A DNA stretch of 51,342 nucleotides, taken from contig DDJC01000116.1 of assembly GCA_002339015.1 (NCBI GenBank), positions 1 through 51,342 of the forward strand, written 5' to 3'. The notes under the pieces are model-generated. The model saw only the letters and a program-made list of their open reading frames with translations. It did not search any database and was not told where the DNA came from. Origin of the DNA: Burkholderiales bacterium UBA1834. Lineage in GTDB: Bacteria > Pseudomonadota > Gammaproteobacteria > Burkholderiales > Burkholderiaceae_C. Positions 41,848-51,037 of the stretch are shown piece after piece; position 1 is the first letter of the stretch, and every line of letters begins with the position of its first letter. A program made the translations under genes and the position numbers.

Positions 41848-42600
41848 TCAGGACGTCGCAACGGGCGTCTCGGCGGCCCAGCCCAATTGCAGCGAAATGC
41901 GGTCTGCAGCTTCCCGGACTGCCTGGGACAACTCCGGGCTGGAGGGAGCGATCACGGCCAGGGCGCCGATCACCAGGCCTGCATCGTTGTGCAACGGCGC
42001 GGCGGTGCAGTTCTGGCCCATTTGTGTCTCGTCGGGGCCTGCCAGCGCGCCGGTCTGCCGCAACTGCTGGACATCGAGCGCCACAGCTTCGGGGCGTTGT
42101 CCTGTCTGCTGGCACAGATGGTGGATTTGAGCGGAGGAGTCCTTGCCCAGCATGGCGCGCCCGGGCACGCTTTCGGTCAGACCGCTGCGCTGTGCGCTCA
42201 CGCGTTGCAGCTGTATGCCGTGTCGTTCCTGGGCGGTGCGCGTCAGCAGCACGGCTTCATGCTCATGGCGGGCGTACAGGCTCACGGGCAGGCCAAGCTG
42301 GCGGTGCAGGTCCTGCATCGGCTTGGCGGCTTCTTCACGCAGGTCCAGGCGCGAGCGCACCAGATTGCCCAGCTCCAGCAGACGCAAGCCCAGCCGGTAG
42401 CTGCCCGGGCCCGCGCGTTCGACGTACCGGCCCGCCGCCAGATCGTTGAGGATCCGGTGGGCGGTGGACGGGTGCAGTCCCGTCTGGGCACTGATGTGCT
42501 TGAGCGAAACGGCCTCCTGGCCTTGCGCCAGCGTGTCGAGCAGCGCGAACATGCGGCTCATGACCTGGATCGACGTGGGTGGCGACTTGGGATCGTTCAT
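41848..42600 (-). CDS. IclR family transcriptional regulator
   Basis: A 250-residue regulator with an N-terminal winged helix-turn-helix (about 15-72; L-K-H-I-S-A-Q-T-G-L-H-P-S-T-A-H-R-I-L) and the IclR effector domain (about 85-245). I start it at ATG 42600, seven bases after GGAGGG; an ATG at 42615 overlaps that site. The effector cannot be told. The targets are probably not chrA, from which a terminator separates it, and the gene on the other side is TIGR03790; an imperfect palindrome upstream hints at self-control. Confidence 0.92.
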   Translation of the reverse strand: MNDPKSPPTSIQVMSRMFALLDTLAQGQEAVSLKHISAQTGLHPSTAHRILNDLAAGRYVERAGPGSYRLGLRLLELGNLVRSRLDLREEAAKPMQDLHRQLGLPVSLYARHEHEAVLLTRTAQERHGIQLQRVSAQRSGLTESVPGRAMLGKDSSAQIHHLCQQTGQRPEAVALDVQQLRQTGALAGPDETQMGQNCTAAPLHNDAGLVIGALAVIAPSSPELSQAVREAADRISLQLGWAAETPVATS

Positions 42601-42616
42601 CGGGTTTCCCTCCATG

Positions 42617-42635
42617 ACATCTCATTTTGAGAGGT
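42617..42635. promoter_or_regulatory. Imperfect palindrome upstream of the iclR-type gene
   Basis: ACATCTCA and TGAGAGGT around a TTT centre match as an inverted repeat at seven of eight pairs. It sits directly upstream of the ribosome binding site of the IclR regulator and in the gap shared with the divergent TIGR03790 gene, so it is a reasonable operator candidate. Confidence 0.4.
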
Positions 42636-42771
42636 GGGATCCCAGTTCAATCAGCGGAATAATCCTCAAGTGGGGGTCGATTTGTGATTCCTGCACGGAA
42701 CTGGGGCCTTCATCATGCCTTCCTGCGGCCTGGGGAACCCTCCCGCTCATGATCGACTCCATCGCTTCACC

Positions 42772-44031
42772 ATGCTCCATCGCGTTCCTGTCGCCCTCGT
42801 CGCCCTGTCGATGCTGATGTCAGTGCTGTTGCGGCCGACGCCCCTGGCAGCTGCACCCGCCACGCAGGTCCCGGCAGCGTCTGTCGCGTCTGCGCCTTTG
42901 CCGACTGAACCGACCGGCGCGGGCCGCGTGTCGTCGTCTTCATCATCGAGTGCGCCTTCGGCCGCGTCCAGCCCCCCATCGGCAGCGGCCTCGGTCCCCA
43001 GCATCGTTGTTCAGCGCTGGTTCAGCGTTCCCAGAGTCAATGGCCATCTGGCGTCGCGTGATCTAGGGCTGCTCATCAACACCGATGATCCGTACTCGGT
43101 TCAGGTTGGCGAGTACTACGCCAAGGCGCGGGGGCTTCCTGAGTCTCAGATCCTTCGTGTCAAGCTGCCCATCAAGTCGGCGCTGACCCGCGAGGAGTTC
43201 ACGGAACTGTCAGAACAGATCAACAGCTTCTATGGCGACCGTGTCCAAGCCCTGGCGCTGGCTTGGCGTCTGCCCTATGCGGTGGATTGCAACTCCATCA
43301 CCGGGGCGATCACGCTGGGGTTTGACGCAAAGCTCTGTGCCAAGACTTGCGCGCCGCCGTCCAAGCCCTCGCGTTATTTCGGTTCGGCATCCACGCGGCC
43401 TTTCAAGGATTACGGCATGCGCCTGAGCATGCTGCTGGCTGCGCCCAGCTTCAACTCGGCCAAGGCGATGATCGACCGGGGTGTCCAATCCGACGGCACC
43501 ATGGGCCTGCGCGGCGCACCGCCGGCGAACGTCCACTTGGTCAGCACCTCCGACAGCGTACGCAGCGTGCGCCAGTACCTGTTCCCGCCCCCAGGGCCCG
43601 TTCCCCAGTTGGGCCTGAACATCCACCTCGACAAGACGGATGCGCTCAAGAACTCGTCCCGGGTGCTGATGTACATCACGGGCCGTGCACAGGTGGATTA
43701 CATCGACACGGTTGATTTCCTGCCAGGCGCGCTGGCAGATCACCTGACGTCGTTCGGCGGCATGCTGGACAAGCCTCATGGCCAGATGACGGTGCTCTCG
43801 TGGATCGATGCCGGGGCCACGGCCTCTTACGGTACAACCAGCGAGCCCTGCGCGCACCTGCAGAAGTTCCCGCACCCACAGGCCTTGCTGCTGTTCTATG
43901 CCCAGGGCGGCACGGCGCTCGAAAGCTACTGGAAGAGCGTGGCCTGGCCTCAGCAGGGCTTGTTCGTGGGTGAGCCGTTGGCCGCGCCTTTCGACAGGTC
44001 TGCGGTGGAGCAGACCTCGGCGTCGCGCTGA
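42772..44031 (+). CDS. TIGR03790-type exported protein of unknown function
   Basis: A 419-residue predicted exported protein. A signal peptide (about 1-26, L-V-A-L-S-M-L-M-S-V-L-L ... A-A-A) and an Ala/Ser/Pro linker precede the conserved domain, which begins D-L-G-L-L-I-N-T-D-D-P-Y-S-V-Q-V-G-E-Y-Y and continues A-R-G-L-P-E-S-Q-I. This matches my recollection of TIGR03790, a family of unknown function. Four cysteines are in the region around D-C-N-S and L-C-A-K-T-C. No sorting signal is seen at the C-terminus. The longer in-frame start at 42715 would put 19 residues before the signal peptide, so I prefer 42772. Confidence 0.72.
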   Translation: MLHRVPVALVALSMLMSVLLRPTPLAAAPATQVPAASVASAPLPTEPTGAGRVSSSSSSSAPSAASSPPSAAASVPSIVVQRWFSVPRVNGHLASRDLGLLINTDDPYSVQVGEYYAKARGLPESQILRVKLPIKSALTREEFTELSEQINSFYGDRVQALALAWRLPYAVDCNSITGAITLGFDAKLCAKTCAPPSKPSRYFGSASTRPFKDYGMRLSMLLAAPSFNSAKAMIDRGVQSDGTMGLRGAPPANVHLVSTSDSVRSVRQYLFPPPGPVPQLGLNIHLDKTDALKNSSRVLMYITGRAQVDYIDTVDFLPGALADHLTSFGGMLDKPHGQMTVLSWIDAGATASYGTTSEPCAHLQKFPHPQALLLFYAQGGTALESYWKSVAWPQQGLFVGEPLAAPFDRSAVEQTSASR

Positions 44032-44112
44032 TCGCTCAAGCTCGGGAAGGGTTTGGGCCTCGGTGGCAAAGGCGCCGTGGCGCGTGGCGAGCAGCGCCCT
44101 CAAGCGATCGGA

Positions 44113-44961
44113 TCAGAGGCGCCAGCGCTCCTGCTGGGCCGCCCACAGCTTGCGCCAGGGGCTGACCACCAGACGCTGCTTGAGCACCGGGTAGCCGGCC
44201 TGGGTCAGGTCATCCAGCAGCAGCAGCGCCAAGCGCAGCAGCACAGCCAGCGGGCGCCACGCCCGGCGTTCGGCGCGGGGCAGGGCGCGTGATTCCTGGC
44301 GGATGGCCTCGATCTCGGTACGGGCCTGGGTGGCCCATTCATGCAGCAGCGCACGGATCTGCTCGTCGGGCACCGGCTGCACGGGGTTCAGCAGTTCATG
44401 GGCGCGCACGCCGTGGCGCTGCAGCACGTCGATGGGGATGTGCAGCCAGCCCTGGCGGGCATCCTGGCCCAGGCGCCCCAGGATGTGCACCCGCCGCAAG
44501 GCCACGCCTGCGCGCCGGGCCAGCGCCTGGGTGGCCAGTTGCGTGGCGCCACCCAGCAGCACCGCGCCCTCGCAGGCCGAGCCCGTCGTGGCCTTCATGT
44601 GGTGCACCAGCGTGATCTCGTCCATCCAGCGGGTCTGCTGTGTGAGCACCTGCAAGCCCTCGATCTGCTGCAGCCACAGGTCCAGGGGCGGCAGCCCGCT
44701 GGTGTCGGCCTGGCCGTCGGGCATCATCAGGGCCTGCAGCAGAGGATGCTGGGGCGGTTGCCGGAAGGCCCCGGCCACGGCCTGTCCCCACCACGCCAGC
44801 TTGCGGTCGGCCACAGACGGGTCACTCACCTCGTAGGGGATCCGGCTGACCTCGTGCCACCAGCGCGCCCAGGCCAGCAGCCGGGGCCGTGCCGGGCCCG
44901 CGCTCAGCAGGGCAAGGTGCAGGCTGCTGCCGGGACGCGGCACGGGGACTTCGGCGGACAT
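44113..44961 (-). CDS. Squalene/phytoene synthase family protein with degenerate active site
   Basis: A 282-residue soluble protein of the all-helical squalene/phytoene synthase fold. I-P-Y-E-V-S-D-P-S-V-A-D-R-K-L-A-W-W and L-G-R-L-G-Q-D-A-R-Q-G-W-L-H-I-P line up with family positions. In active enzymes the second motif reads R-D-x-x-E-D-x-x-x-G-R; here it is G-R-L-G-Q-D-A-R-Q-G-W, so one aspartate and one glutamate are replaced, and the first D-x-x-x-D motif is also not evident. It is therefore probably inactive on prenyl diphosphates or has another role. No carotenoid or hopanoid genes are nearby. ATG 44961 is preferred; a longer frame would run across the efflux promoter. Confidence 0.7.
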   Translation of the reverse strand: MSAEVPVPRPGSSLHLALLSAGPARPRLLAWARWWHEVSRIPYEVSDPSVADRKLAWWGQAVAGAFRQPPQHPLLQALMMPDGQADTSGLPPLDLWLQQIEGLQVLTQQTRWMDEITLVHHMKATTGSACEGAVLLGGATQLATQALARRAGVALRRVHILGRLGQDARQGWLHIPIDVLQRHGVRAHELLNPVQPVPDEQIRALLHEWATQARTEIEAIRQESRALPRAERRAWRPLAVLLRLALLLLDDLTQAGYPVLKQRLVVSPWRKLWAAQQERWRL

Positions 44962-45025
44962 GGGGCTTGAGGACAATGTGAGAGGCGCGATGAGGGCGAG
45001 GGCGCGTATTGTCGCCTTTCTCCAA

Positions 45026-45054
45026 TTGACAGCCGTTCCACCGGCTTCTACATT
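45026..45054 (+). promoter_or_regulatory. Strong sigma-70 promoter of the RND efflux operon
   Basis: TTGACA (45026-45031), 17 bases, TACATT (45049-45054): perfect -35, good -10 and ideal spacing. The -10 overlaps a 24-bp palindrome. Confidence 0.85.
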
Positions 45055-45075
45055 ACTGACCGCTCGGTCAGTAAT
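45052..45075. promoter_or_regulatory. Perfect 24-bp palindromic operator, TetR type
   Basis: Two 11-base arms (ATTACTGACCG and its complement) flank a CT centre. It overlaps the -10 element and transcription start of the efflux promoter, so the bound protein must repress. The core TGACCG-NN-CGGTCA is the style of TetR family operators. No TetR gene lies in the window, so the repressor is encoded elsewhere. Confidence 0.85.
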
Positions 45076-45118
45076 GGCCGGGCGCCTTGTTCCGCTCCAC
45101 ACCATTCGGCATCCACCC

Positions 45119-46252
45119 ATGATTCAGCGTTTCATGTCTTCCAGGCGTGTCCTGGTGTTCGGAGGCGTTGCCTCCCTGATGGCGTCTCTGGTGGGTTGCC
45201 AGCCGGCCAAGGCGCCTGAGTCTCCGGTGCGGGCTGTGCGTACCCTGGTGATATCCGAGACGGGTGGGATGCTGGACCGGGAGTTTTCCGGCGACATCCG
45301 TGCCCGCACGGAAACGCGCCTGTCCTTCCGGGTGCCGGGCAAGATCACCGCACGTCAGGCGGAACTGGGTCAATCCGTGCGGCCGGGCCAGACGCTGGCC
45401 CAGCTTGACGCGACCGATCTGCGCCTGAACCAGCAGGCCGCCCAGGCCGGGCTGGCCGCTGCGGAGGCCACGGCCGTGCAGGCCGCCGCCGACCTCAAGC
45501 GCTTCCAGGATCTGCGCGCCCAGGGCTTCATCAGCGCGGCCGAGCTGGACCGCCATGTGACGAACAACAAGAACGCCCAGGCCCAGCTCACGCAGGCGCG
45601 CGCACAATCCAGCGTGCAGGGCAATCAGGCTGCCTACGGTACGCTCACGGCCACCGCCGCCGGCGTCATCACCTCGGTGGATGCCGAGCCGGGCCAGGTC
45701 GTGGCGGCCGGCCAGCCCGTGGTCACCCTGGCCCACGATGGACCGCGCGACGTCGTCTTCTCCGTGCCCGAGGACATGGGGCCGACCGTGCGCCCGCTGG
45801 TGGGCAAGGGCGGGGCGCTCAAGGTGCGCCGCTGGGGCAGCGACCAATGGGTGCCCGCCACCATCCGCGAGATGGCCGCCGCCACGGATCCCGCCACCCG
45901 CACCTTCCTGGTCAAGGCCGATGTGAACCGGCTGGATGCTGCCTTGGGCCAGACGGCCACCGTGGCCCTGGCCGTGCCCTCGCGCCTGCAGGGTGGTGGC
46001 GTGCATCTGCCGCTCAACGCCCTGGTCGAGCAGGGCGGCAAATCGGCCGTGTGGCTCCTCGATCCCAAGGCCATGACGGTGTCGCGCCAGCCCGTGGTCA
46101 CTGCCGAGGTCAACGGCAACATCGTGCTGGTGGCCAGCGGCCTGCGCCCAGGCCAGGAGGTGGTCACCGCCGGTGTGCACGTCCTCACACAGGGCCAGAA
46201 GGTGCGCCGACTGCAGGTCAGTGCGTCGGCCGCAGCTGCCAACTCGCAATGA
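45119..46252 (+). CDS. RND efflux periplasmic adaptor lipoprotein
   Basis: A 377-residue membrane fusion protein that links the RND pump to an outer-membrane channel. The signal peptide ends in lipobox L-V-G-C. The lipoyl/hairpin part includes F-R-V-P-G-K-I and L-A-Q-L-D-A-T-D-L, a coiled coil (about 90-160) and G-V-I-T-S-V-D-A-E-P-G-Q-V-V. A beta-barrel and membrane-proximal domain follow. The ATG at 45119 lacks a clear ribosome binding site; ATG 45134 is an alternative. The pump gene follows 49 bases on. Confidence 0.93.
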   Translation: MIQRFMSSRRVLVFGGVASLMASLVGCQPAKAPESPVRAVRTLVISETGGMLDREFSGDIRARTETRLSFRVPGKITARQAELGQSVRPGQTLAQLDATDLRLNQQAAQAGLAAAEATAVQAAADLKRFQDLRAQGFISAAELDRHVTNNKNAQAQLTQARAQSSVQGNQAAYGTLTATAAGVITSVDAEPGQVVAAGQPVVTLAHDGPRDVVFSVPEDMGPTVRPLVGKGGALKVRRWGSDQWVPATIREMAAATDPATRTFLVKADVNRLDAALGQTATVALAVPSRLQGGGVHLPLNALVEQGGKSAVWLLDPKAMTVSRQPVVTAEVNGNIVLVASGLRPGQEVVTAGVHVLTQGQKVRRLQVSASAAAANSQ

Positions 46253-46301
46253 CATCCCGGCCTGAGGCCCTCTGACACCCCTGAGACCGCATCGGACCGA
46301 G

Positions 46302-49300
46302 ATGAGCTCCACCCCTGACCAGTCGCCCCAGCCGGCGGCGCCCAAGTCCCACTTCAACCTGTCGCGCTGGGCGCTGCAGCATGCCCCGCTCACCCGCTAC
46401 CTGATGGTGGCGCTGATGCTGCTGGGCCTGGCCGCCTTCTTCCAACTGGGTCAGGATGAAGACCCCCCCTTCACTTTCCGCATCATGGTCGTGCGGGCCT
46501 ACCTGCCGGGGGCCTCGGCCGAGGTCATGGCCGACCAGGTCACCGACAAGATCGAGAAGACGCTGCAGGAGGTGCCGCACGTCGACAAGATCCGTTCCTA
46601 CAGCAAACCTGGTGAAACGTACACGCTGCTGCTGATCAAGGATTCGACCCCGCCCAAGGAAGTGGCCGACATCTGGTACCAGACGCGCAAGAAGGTCGGC
46701 GACATGCGCGGCACCTTGCCGCAGGGCGTGATCGGCCCCTTTTTCAACGACGAGTTCGGCGATGTCTACGGCTCCATCTACGCCCTGTCGGCCGATGGCT
46801 TCAGCGACGAGGAGCTGCGCCAGTACGCCGAGAAGGCCCGCGGCAGCTTCCTGCATGTGCCCGATGTGGCCAAGGTCGAGATGTTCGGCGTGCAGCCCGA
46901 GAAGGTCTTCGTCGAGGTGCCCCAGTTCAAGCTGGCGCAGATGGGCATCGACTTGTCCTACGTGATCAACCAGCTCAACGCCCAGAACGGCATTGAGGGG
47001 GCCGGTGTCTACTCTGGCGAAAGCAGCACGGTGCAGATGCGCGTCACGGGCGCCTTCGGCACCATCGAGCAGATCCGCGCCATGCCGCTGCGCGTGGCCA
47101 ACCCGGCCACCGGACAGTTCCGCACCGTGCGCCTGGGCGACATCGCCACCGTGCGCCGCGCCTACGAGAATCCGCCTGTCACCAAGGTGCGCCACAACGG
47201 CAAGGAGGTGCTGGCCCTGGGCATCTCCATGGCCAAGGGCGGCGACATCATCGCCCTGGGCAAGCGCCTCACGCAGACCGCCAACGAGATCCGCGCCGAT
47301 CTGCCGATTGGCATCGAGATGGCGCAGGTGCAGAACCAGCCCGAGGCCGTCTCCCATTCGGTGGGCGAGTTCCTGCGCGTGCTGGTTGAGGCCGTCGTGG
47401 TCGTGCTGGGCGTGAGCTTCGTGAGCCTGGGTCTGCACACCAAGCCCTGGCGCCTGGACATCTGGCCCGGCATGGTGGTGGCCATCACCATCCCGCTGGT
47501 GCTGGCGCTGACCTTCCTGGTCATGTACTTCTGGGGCGTCGGTCTGCACAAGATCTCGCTGGGGGCGCTCATCATCGCCCTGGGCCTGCTGGTGGACGAC
47601 GCCATCATCGCCGTGGAGATGATGGTGCACAAGCTGGAGGAGGGCTACGACAAGATGGCCGCCGCCACAGCCGCCTATGACATCACCGCCATGCCCATGC
47701 TCACGGGCACGCTGATCACGGCGGTCGGCTTCCTGCCCATCGGCATGGCCAAGTCGGCCGTGGGCGAGTACACCTTCGCCATCTTCGCGGTCACGGCGGC
47801 GGCCTTGCTGATATCCTGGATCGTATCCGTCTACTTCGTGCCCTACCTGGGGCAGTGGCTGCTCAAGACCAAGCGCAAGGTGGCCGAAGGCGGCACCGCG
47901 CTGGATCTGTACGACACCCCGTTCTACCGCCGCTTCAAGCGCACGGTGAGCTGGTGCGTGGCGCACCGCTGGCTCACCATCGCCCTGACCATCGGCGCGT
48001 TGGTGCTGGGCGTGCTGGGCATGGGCAAGGTGCAGCAGCAGTTCTTCCCCGATTCCAGCCGGCCTGAACTGCTGGTCGACCTGTGGCTGCCCGAAGGCAG
48101 CAGCTTCGAGGCCACCGAGCGCGTGGCCAAGCGCTTCGAGGCCCGTCTGCTCAAGGACGAAGACGTGAAGATGGTCAGTGCCTGGGTGGGCGCGGGCGTG
48201 CCGCGCTTCTATCTGCCGCTGGACCAGATCTTTCCGCAGAGCAACGTCACGCAGATGATCGTGATGCCCAAGGACGCGCCCGCCCGCGAGCGCCTGCGTC
48301 ACCGCCTGCCTGATTTGGTCGCCGAAGAGTTCCCCGAAGCCCGTGCCCGCGTCAAGCTGCTGCCCAACGGCCCGCCCGTGGCCTACCCGGTGCAGTTCCG
48401 CATCGTGGGTGACGACATCAATGAACTGCGCAAGTGGGCCGACCAGGCCAAGGCCCTGATGGCCGCCCGCCCCGACATGCGCGGCATCAACGACAACTGG
48501 AACGAGTACGTCAAGGCCGTGCGCCTGGAGGTCGATCAGGCCAAGGCGCGTGCGCTGGGCGTGACCACCCAATCCATCGCCCAGGCCAGCCGTGTGCTGA
48601 CCTCTGGCGCCGTCGTTGGCCAGTACCGTGAGAGCGACCGCCTGGTCGACATCGTGCTGCGCTCGCCGCAGTCCGAGCGCGTCACCCTGGGTGCGCTGGA
48701 CAACGCCTACGTGCCCACGGCTTCCGGCCGCATGGTGCCCGTGTTGCAGGTGGCCAAGCCCAAGCTGGTGTGGGAGCCCGGCGTGGTCTGGCGCGAAGGC
48801 CGCCGCTACGCCATCACCGTGCAGGGCGACGTGATCGATGGCGTGCAGGGCCCCACCGTGAGCACCGCGCTGTGGCCCCAGATGCAGGAACTGCAGCGCA
48901 AGATGCCCGCGGGCTACCGTGTGGAACTCTCGGGCACGGCCGAGGAAAGCTCCAAGGGCCAGGGCTCCATCTTCGCCAACCTGCCGGTGATGCTGTTCAT
49001 CACCTTCACGCTGCTGATGCTGCAACTGCACAGCTTCTCGCGCTCGATGCTGGTGTTCCTGACCGGCCCCATGGGCATCGCGGGCGTCGCGGCGGCGCTG
49101 CTGATCTTCAACCGGCCTTTCGGCTTCGTGGCGCTGCTGGGCGTGGTGGCCCTGATGGGCATGATCATGCGCAACTCCGTGATCCTGATCGACCAGATCG
49201 AGTCCGACCGGGCGCACGGCGTGCCTACCTGGGATGCCATCGTCGGTGCGGCCGCGCGGCGCTTTCGCCCCATCGTGCTGACGGCCGCCGCCGCCGTGCT

Positions 49301-49475
49301 GGCCATGATCCCGCTGAGCCGCAGCGAGTTCTGGGGCCCGATGGCCGTGGCCATCATGGGCGGGCTGATCGTCGCCACGGCGCTCACGCTGCTGGCGCTG
49401 CCCGCGATGTACGCTGCGTGGTTCCGCGTCAAGCGCCCGGAGGACGAGGCCAAAGCCGCCGCGCCGGCGCACTGA
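46302..49475 (+). CDS. RND multidrug efflux pump, inner-membrane subunit
   Basis: A 1057-residue proton-driven transporter of the hydrophobe/amphiphile efflux family. A cytoplasmic start is followed by helix 1 (Y-L-M-V-A-L-M-L-L-G-L), a large periplasmic loop, helices 2-6, a second loop and helices 8-12. The helix-4 relay has the aspartate pair in L-L-V-D-D-A-I-I-A-V-E. Its resemblance is to the TriC/VexK-like branch (D-E-D-P-P-F-T-F-R, T-P-P-K-E-V-A-D-I-W-Y) rather than AcrB. No outer-membrane channel gene follows, so it must borrow a TolC-like protein. Substrates cannot be told. Confidence 0.94.
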   Translation: MSSTPDQSPQPAAPKSHFNLSRWALQHAPLTRYLMVALMLLGLAAFFQLGQDEDPPFTFRIMVVRAYLPGASAEVMADQVTDKIEKTLQEVPHVDKIRSYSKPGETYTLLLIKDSTPPKEVADIWYQTRKKVGDMRGTLPQGVIGPFFNDEFGDVYGSIYALSADGFSDEELRQYAEKARGSFLHVPDVAKVEMFGVQPEKVFVEVPQFKLAQMGIDLSYVINQLNAQNGIEGAGVYSGESSTVQMRVTGAFGTIEQIRAMPLRVANPATGQFRTVRLGDIATVRRAYENPPVTKVRHNGKEVLALGISMAKGGDIIALGKRLTQTANEIRADLPIGIEMAQVQNQPEAVSHSVGEFLRVLVEAVVVVLGVSFVSLGLHTKPWRLDIWPGMVVAITIPLVLALTFLVMYFWGVGLHKISLGALIIALGLLVDDAIIAVEMMVHKLEEGYDKMAAATAAYDITAMPMLTGTLITAVGFLPIGMAKSAVGEYTFAIFAVTAAALLISWIVSVYFVPYLGQWLLKTKRKVAEGGTALDLYDTPFYRRFKRTVSWCVAHRWLTIALTIGALVLGVLGMGKVQQQFFPDSSRPELLVDLWLPEGSSFEATERVAKRFEARLLKDEDVKMVSAWVGAGVPRFYLPLDQIFPQSNVTQMIVMPKDAPARERLRHRLPDLVAEEFPEARARVKLLPNGPPVAYPVQFRIVGDDINELRKWADQAKALMAARPDMRGINDNWNEYVKAVRLEVDQAKARALGVTTQSIAQASRVLTSGAVVGQYRESDRLVDIVLRSPQSERVTLGALDNAYVPTASGRMVPVLQVAKPKLVWEPGVVWREGRRYAITVQGDVIDGVQGPTVSTALWPQMQELQRKMPAGYRVELSGTAEESSKGQGSIFANLPVMLFITFTLLMLQLHSFSRSMLVFLTGPMGIAGVAAALLIFNRPFGFVALLGVVALMGMIMRNSVILIDQIESDRAHGVPTWDAIVGAAARRFRPIVLTAAAAVLAMIPLSRSEFWGPMAVAIMGGLIVATALTLLALPAMYAAWFRVKRPEDEAKAAAPAH

Positions 49476-49521
49476 GGCATCACCCTGGTCGCGGTGGGCC
49501 AAAACGTCCCCCGCGGCGCGG

Positions 49522-49527
49522 TAGAAT
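49522..49527 (+). promoter_or_regulatory. Candidate -10 element for the tRNA-Leu gene
   Basis: TAGAAT lies about 49 bases before the tRNA in GGTAGAATCC, a context I often associate with stable RNA promoters in this group. The matching -35 element is poor. Confidence 0.4.
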
Positions 49528-49575
49528 CCCGGGTTCCGACCGAATCCGACCCGCGAGGGTTACGCCGGTCGTCCC

Positions 49576-49662
49576 GCGCGGGTGGCGAAATTGGTAGACG
49601 CACCAGGTTTAGGTCCTGACGCCAGCAATGGTGTGGGGGTTCGAGTCCCCCCCCGCGCACCA
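49576..49662 (+). tRNA. tRNA-Leu (anticodon UAG)
   Basis: An 87-base gene with CCA encoded. The acceptor stem GCGCGGG pairs with CCCGCGC, and the D region has the tRNA-Leu form. The anticodon stem CCAGG/CCTG region encloses the loop TTTAGGT, anticodon TAG, which reads CUA and related CUN codons. A long variable arm (class II) and the T loop TTCGAGT follow. It ends 42 bases before tig. Confidence 0.97.
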
Positions 49663-49704
49663 GACGACCGTTCAATTGCCAACATTTCTTAAGTGAGTTT
49701 CAAC

Positions 49705-51027
49705 ATGGCTGTCACCGTGGAGACCCTGGACAAGCTCGAGCGCCGCATCACGCTGTCGCTGCCCGCCGAAGTCCTCAAGAACGAAGTCGACGCCCGTCTG
49801 AAGAAGCTGGCGCGTACCGTCAAGGCTGACGGCTTCCGCCCCGGCAAGGTGCCGATGAACGTGGTGGCCCAGCGCTATGGCTACTCTGTCCAGTACGAAG
49901 TCATGAACGACAAGCTGGGCGAAGCCTTCTCCCAGGCTGCCGCCGAAGCCAAGCTGCGCGTTGCCGGTCAGCCCCGCATTTCCGAGAAGGAAGGCGATGC
50001 CCCCGAAGGCCAGGTGCAGTTCGACGCCACCTTCGAGGTCTACCCCGAAGTCACCGTTGGTGACCTGTCGGCCGTCGAGATCGAGCGTGTCAACGCCGAG
50101 GTGAACGATGCCGCCATCGACCGCACCGTCGAGATCCTGCGCAAGCAGCGCCGCACCTTCAACCAGCGCCCCGCCGCTGAAGGCGCCGCCGACGGCGACC
50201 GCGTCACCATCGACTTCGAAGGCAAGATCGACGGCGTGCCCTTCGAGGGCGGCAAGGCCGAAGGCTTCCAGTTCCTGGTCGGCGAAGGTCAGATGCTCGA
50301 AGCGTTCGAAAAGGCCGTTCGCGGCATGAAGGCTGGTGAATCCAAGACCTTCCCGCTGCAGTTCCCCGAGGATTACCACGGCAAGGACGTGGCCGGCAAG
50401 GAAGCCGACTTCCTGGTCACGGTCAACAAGATCGAAGCCCAGAACCTGCCCGAGGTGAACGAAGAGTTCATCAAGACGCTGGGCCTGGCCGATGGCTCCG
50501 TCGAGGCCCTGCGCGCCGACATCCAGAAGAACCTGGCCCGTGAGGTCAAGTTCCGCGTGGCCGCCCGCAACAAGGCTGCCGCCCTGGACGCCGTGTTGAA
50601 GGTGGCCGAGTTCGACGTGCCCAAGGCACTGGTCGAAGCGGAAGGCGAACGCCTGGTCGAGAATGCCCGCAACGATCTGAAGCAGCGTGGCATCAAGGAC
50701 GCCGACAAGGCCCCGATTCCCGCCGAAATGTTCGCGCCCCAGGCCGAGCGCCGCGTGCGCCTGGGTCTGATCGTGGGTGAGCTGGTCAAGGCCAACAACC
50801 TGCAAGCCAAGCCCGAGCAACTGCAGGAGCACATCCAGGAGCTGGCCCAGAGCTACGAGCAACCCGCCCAAGTGGTGGCCTGGTACATGAGCGACCGCCA
50901 GCGCATGGCCGAGGTCGAGGCCGTGGTGATCGAAGCCAACGTGACCGACTTCATCCTGAGCAAGGGCAAGGTCACCGAGAAGACCGTCAGCTTCGAAGAG
51001 CTGATGGGCCAGACCGGCCAGGCCTGA
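49705..51027 (+). CDS. tig: Trigger factor
   Basis: A 440-residue ribosome-bound chaperone and peptidyl-prolyl isomerase. The N-terminal ribosome-binding part contains F-R-P-G-K-V-P, then the FKBP-type domain (about 155-245; V-T-I-D-F-E-G-K-I-D-G and F-P-E-D-Y-H-G-K-D-V-A-G-K) and a helical C-terminal domain. ATG 49705 fits the usual start M-A-V-T-V-E-T-L; GTG 49693 is in frame but unlikely. The order tig, clpP is conserved. Confidence 0.97.
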   Translation: MAVTVETLDKLERRITLSLPAEVLKNEVDARLKKLARTVKADGFRPGKVPMNVVAQRYGYSVQYEVMNDKLGEAFSQAAAEAKLRVAGQPRISEKEGDAPEGQVQFDATFEVYPEVTVGDLSAVEIERVNAEVNDAAIDRTVEILRKQRRTFNQRPAAEGAADGDRVTIDFEGKIDGVPFEGGKAEGFQFLVGEGQMLEAFEKAVRGMKAGESKTFPLQFPEDYHGKDVAGKEADFLVTVNKIEAQNLPEVNEEFIKTLGLADGSVEALRADIQKNLAREVKFRVAARNKAAALDAVLKVAEFDVPKALVEAEGERLVENARNDLKQRGIKDADKAPIPAEMFAPQAERRVRLGLIVGELVKANNLQAKPEQLQEHIQELAQSYEQPAQVVAWYMSDRQRMAEVEAVVIEANVTDFILSKGKVTEKTVSFEELMGQTGQA

Positions 51028-51037
51028 TCGCCGTGAT

